A DNA stretch of 14,863 nucleotides from an uncultured Verrucomicrobiota bacterium (lineage in GTDB: Bacteria > Verrucomicrobiota > Verrucomicrobiia > Palsa-1439): contig CAIKBP010000051.1 of assembly GCA_903825695.1 (NCBI GenBank), forward strand, positions 1 to 14,863, in the 5' to 3' direction. Numbering within the stretch: the first letter of the stretch is position 1; every line of letters starts with the position of its first letter. Made by a program: the position numbers and the translations under genes. The notes below the pieces were generated by a model. The model was given only the letters and a program-made list of their open reading frames with translations. It had not been told where the DNA came from and searched no databases. Shown here one piece after another: positions 12,139-14,863 of this stretch.

Positions 12139-14863
12139 ATGCCTGAACTCCGAAAGAAATATCCGTTCGAAAAAATCGAGCCGAAGTGGCAGCGCTACTG
12201 GGCGGAGCATAAGACTTTTCGCGCCGTCGAGGACGCATCGAAGAATAAACTCTACGTGCTCGACATGTTCCCCTACCCCAGCGGCGCGGGATTACACGTC
12301 GGCCATCCCGAAGGTTATACGGCGACCGATATCTATTGCCGATTCAAACGGATGAATGGTTTCAACGTGCTACACCCGATGGGTTGGGACGCGTTTGGTC
12401 TTCCCGCTGAGCAATATGCCATCGACACCGGTACGCACCCCGCCAATACCACGAAGAATAACATCGATGTCTTCCGCCGTCAGATTCAGATGCTCGGGTT
12501 CAGCTACGACTGGGATCGGGAAGTCGACACCACCGACCCGCAGTATTTCAAATGGACCCAATGGATCTTCCTGCAACTATTTAATAGCTACTTCGACAGA
12601 CGCACGAACAAGGCGCGGCCAATCGCGCTGCTTGAAGATGCACTGTCAGACAATCCCAAGAGGCGAGAGGAATGGGCTTCCGACCAATGGCTAACGGACT
12701 GCCATAATGGCTTTATTGCAGATGACCCGAGCACACGAGAGGAACAGAGGCGCTTTTTAATTGATACATGGCGCCTCGCTTGGGAAGCTGAAGTACCGGT
12801 TTGGTGGTGTGAAGGCTGCAAAGCGGTGTTGGCAAACGAGGAAGTCAACGCCGATGGCACTTGTGATCGCAAAGGCCACAAGGAAGTTTATCGTCGCCCG
12901 CTGCGCCAGTGGCTACTCCGCATTTCATGGTATGCTCAACGACTCCTCGACGATCTAGACCTGGTTAACTGGCCCGATGCGATTAAGGAACAACAACGCA
13001 ACTGGATTGGTCGGAGTGAGGGCGCACGGGTGGATTTCGGGATAATCCCTGCCAACCTAGCCGACAATGCCGAGTTTCGGCACAACATCGCAAAGAGCTT
13101 TTCTCAAGACCCGCAGAAATCATTGTTGAAAAGGCTGACGGTCTTTACGACACGCCCCGACACGCTCTTTGGCGCGACTTACATGGTTCTCGCTCCGGAA
13201 AACCCGCTTGTGGACGAAGTGACCACGGCGTCCGAACGTGAGTCCGTGGACTCTTATCGCGCTCAAACCGCTCGCAAGAGCGATTTGCAGCGCGCGGCGT
13301 TAGAGAAGGAAAAAACGGGTGTGTTCACAGGCGGGTACGCTGCGAATCCCGTCAATGGTAAGCCAATCCCCATTTGGATAGCCGACTACGTGATGATGGG
13401 GTACGGCACCGGCGCGATCATGGCCGTGCCCGCGCATGACTTTCGCGATCATGAATTTGCCTGCAAATTCCGAATTCCAATCGTTTATGTTATCGACGCG
13501 AACGTAAAAGGCGGCAAAGCCTACAACGAAATACTAACCCTTCCAGTAGACGGCAATCCGACAAAGGTTGATGTTTTGCTTCCATTCGAAGGCAGCATGG
13601 TTTTTTCGGGACTCTTGAATGGTCTTCATTCTTTCGAAGCTAGAAAGGTGATCACTGCGTGGCTCGAAGAGAAGGGTCTTGGCAGGGCGACGGTACAATA
13701 CAAGTTGCGCGATTGGCTATTCTCACGGCAGCGGTACTGGGGCGAGCCGATTCCGATTGTGCATTGCGACAAGTGCGGTACGGTGCCGGTGCCTGAGAAG
13801 GAATTGCCGCTCAAATTGCCGGAGATGAAGGATTACACGCCGACGGGCAATGCCGAGCCGCCATTAGCTAAGGCCGCCAACTGGGTCAACACGAAGTGTC
13901 CGCAGTGCGGCGGACCAGCTAAGCGCGAGACCAACACGATGCCGCAGTGGGCGGGGTCGTGCTGGTATTACCTCCGCTACATCGATCCGAAGAACGGCAG
14001 CGCGTTCGTCGGCAAGGACAAAGAGAAGTACTGGATACCAGTCGATCTGTATGTCGGCGGCGCGGAACACGCGGTGTTGCACCTGCTTTACTCAAGGTTC
14101 TGGCACAAGGTGCTTTACGACCTCGGTCACGTCTCGACACCCGAGCCATTCATGCGGCTGGTCAACCAAGGCATGATCCTCGGCGAGGACGGCCAGAAGA
14201 TGAGCAAATCGCGCGGCAATGTGATCAATCCGGACGACGTGGTGCACGAGTGCGGCACCGATGCATTCCGCATGTACGAGATGTTCATGGGACCACTGGA
14301 AGCGACGAAGCCGTGGAGTACGGAAGGTTTGCAGGGCGTGTACCGGTTCCTCGGCCGTGTCTGGCGGTTGTACTGCGACGAGGACGGTAAGCTCGTTGTC
14401 GATGATTCCGCGCCGGATGCGAAGCTGCTAAAAATACTTCACCAGACAATCAAGAAAGTCACCGAAGACACCGACACGCTGGCCCTCAACACTGCGATAT
14501 CGCAGATGATGATCTTCGTCAACGAAGTCACTGCGCAGGCTGCCCGTCCGCGCAAACTTCTCGAACCGTTCGTGCTGATACTCTCGCCTTACGCGCCGCA
14601 TCTGGCGGAGGAACTGTGGGAAAAGCTCGGCCCTTCGACTTCGCTTAGGACGAGCCACAAACAGTCGCTCGCATATGAACCGTGGCCGAAACACGATGAC
14701 GCGTTGCTCGTTGAGAGCACTATCACCGTCGTCGTGCAGGTCAATGGCAAGTTGCGAGATCGCCTTACAGTGCCCGCCGATGTATCGCAAGCTGAGTTGG
14801 AGCAGCTGGCGCTCGCCAATGACCGCGTGAAAGAATTTCTCACGAGCAAACAGATCAAGAAGG
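12139..14863 (+). CDS. leuS: Leucyl-tRNA synthetase, 3' end cut by window edge
   Basis: A class I aminoacyl-tRNA synthetase that charges tRNA-Leu; 908 codons are visible with no stop. In order: the HIGH-type motif PYPSGAGLHVGHPEG (45-59, HVGH 53-56); the zinc/CP region WWCEGCKAVLANEEV (222-236) with C224, C227, C242 and H247 as possible metal ligands; QRNWIGRSEGA; the CP1 editing domain with TVFTTRPDTLFGA (334-346) and the conserved editing motif HDFRD (433-437); SRQRYWGEPIP; a second Cys pair CPQCGG; the tRNA-domain catalytic AGSCWYYLRY; KMSKS at 687-691; and the anticodon-binding and C-terminal domains ending VVVQVNGKLRD. Only a short tail should be missing. Residues ~153-213 are an insertion absent from E. 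coli LeuRS but with counterparts, as I recall, in Bacteroidetes/PVC enzymes. Residues 832-842 look like a recent in-frame repeat insertion. The ATG at 12139 is the family start. Confidence 0.97.
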   Translation, partial: MPELRKKYPFEKIEPKWQRYWAEHKTFRAVEDASKNKLYVLDMFPYPSGAGLHVGHPEGYTATDIYCRFKRMNGFNVLHPMGWDAFGLPAEQYAIDTGTHPANTTKNNIDVFRRQIQMLGFSYDWDREVDTTDPQYFKWTQWIFLQLFNSYFDRRTNKARPIALLEDALSDNPKRREEWASDQWLTDCHNGFIADDPSTREEQRRFLIDTWRLAWEAEVPVWWCEGCKAVLANEEVNADGTCDRKGHKEVYRRPLRQWLLRISWYAQRLLDDLDLVNWPDAIKEQQRNWIGRSEGARVDFGIIPANLADNAEFRHNIAKSFSQDPQKSLLKRLTVFTTRPDTLFGATYMVLAPENPLVDEVTTASERESVDSYRAQTARKSDLQRAALEKEKTGVFTGGYAANPVNGKPIPIWIADYVMMGYGTGAIMAVPAHDFRDHEFACKFRIPIVYVIDANVKGGKAYNEILTLPVDGNPTKVDVLLPFEGSMVFSGLLNGLHSFEARKVITAWLEEKGLGRATVQYKLRDWLFSRQRYWGEPIPIVHCDKCGTVPVPEKELPLKLPEMKDYTPTGNAEPPLAKAANWVNTKCPQCGGPAKRETNTMPQWAGSCWYYLRYIDPKNGSAFVGKDKEKYWIPVDLYVGGAEHAVLHLLYSRFWHKVLYDLGHVSTPEPFMRLVNQGMILGEDGQKMSKSRGNVINPDDVVHECGTDAFRMYEMFMGPLEATKPWSTEGLQGVYRFLGRVWRLYCDEDGKLVVDDSAPDAKLLKILHQTIKKVTEDTDTLALNTAISQMMIFVNEVTAQAARPRKLLEPFVLILSPYAPHLAEELWEKLGPSTSLRTSHKQSLAYEPWPKHDDALLVESTITVVVQVNGKLRDRLTVPADVSQAELEQLALANDRVKEFLTSKQIKK
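14631..14656. repeat. Dispersed-repeat-like element inside leuS (LSEVEG type)
   Basis: The core CCTTCGACTTCGCTTAGGAC, with CGAGCC after it, closely resembles a short repeat scattered through many environmental bacterial genomes, whose reverse reading gives the familiar peptide LVLSEVEG (here on the minus strand across 14629-14655). In leuS it is read in frame as PSTSLRTSHK. It falls exactly where other LeuRS proteins pass straight from the helix EELWEKLG to SLAYEPWP, so it adds about 10 residues. Only one copy is visible in this window; the assignment rests on recall of the repeat, not on a search. Confidence 0.5.

Noticed and set aside
12139..14863. Possible frameshift or pseudogene in leuS, suggested by the insertion and the composition dip
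   Set aside because: Reading codon by codon, the frame stays open for all 908 codons and every catalytic and editing motif is intact.

Overview
The window looks like chromosomal DNA (GC in the high fifties by eye) from a Gram-negative-type bacterium, most likely of the Verrucomicrobiota/PVC neighbourhood. That placement is an inference. It rests on a DUF5069 protein, a leucyl-tRNA synthetase with the long insertion I associate with PVC/Bacteroidetes-type enzymes, and an exported SurA/PpiC-type foldase. Coding density is very high: no gene-free stretch exceeds about 130 bases. I see no RNA gene, CRISPR array, insertion sequence or phage gene.

The left two thirds (1-9930) is on the minus strand. 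Reading in the direction of transcription, it starts with rdgB (dITP/XTP pyrophosphatase). After a 91-nt gap comes a tightly packed eight-gene sugar operon: an HddC-like sugar-1-phosphate nucleotidyltransferase, an HddA-like heptose-7-phosphate kinase, a GmhA-like SIS isomerase, an extended-SDR nucleotide-sugar epimerase with a Cys-rich insertion, an ALG5-like GT2, two multi-membrane-span GT39/GT83-like glycosyltransferases, and a DPM1-like GT2. After a 117-nt gap the strand ends with a secreted PpiC/SurA-type peptidyl-prolyl isomerase that runs off the left edge. The junctions inside the eight-gene block are ATGA or TAATG overlaps, direct abutment, or a 5-nt gap, so the genes are probably co-transcribed and translationally coupled.

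Together the block reads as a pathway: sedoheptulose-7-P to heptose-7-P to (bis)phosphate to GDP-heptose, then transfer of activated sugars to a polyprenyl phosphate by two cytoplasmic-face GT2 enzymes, then use of the lipid-linked sugars by two integral-membrane transferases on the periplasmic side. The GmhB phosphatase expected between HddA and HddC is not in the window. The combination raises the testable possibility of a polyprenyl-phosphate-heptose donor, which would be the most novel biology here.

The right third is on the plus strand, divergent from rdgB across a 128-nt intergenic region. It holds a DUF5069 protein, glycogen synthase (glgA), and leuS, which runs off the right edge. leuS has a good sigma70-type promoter placed so close to its ATG that the transcript would be nearly leaderless. 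Its C-terminal part carries a short in-frame insertion that looks like a dispersed repeat of the kind that translates as LSEVEG in reverse.
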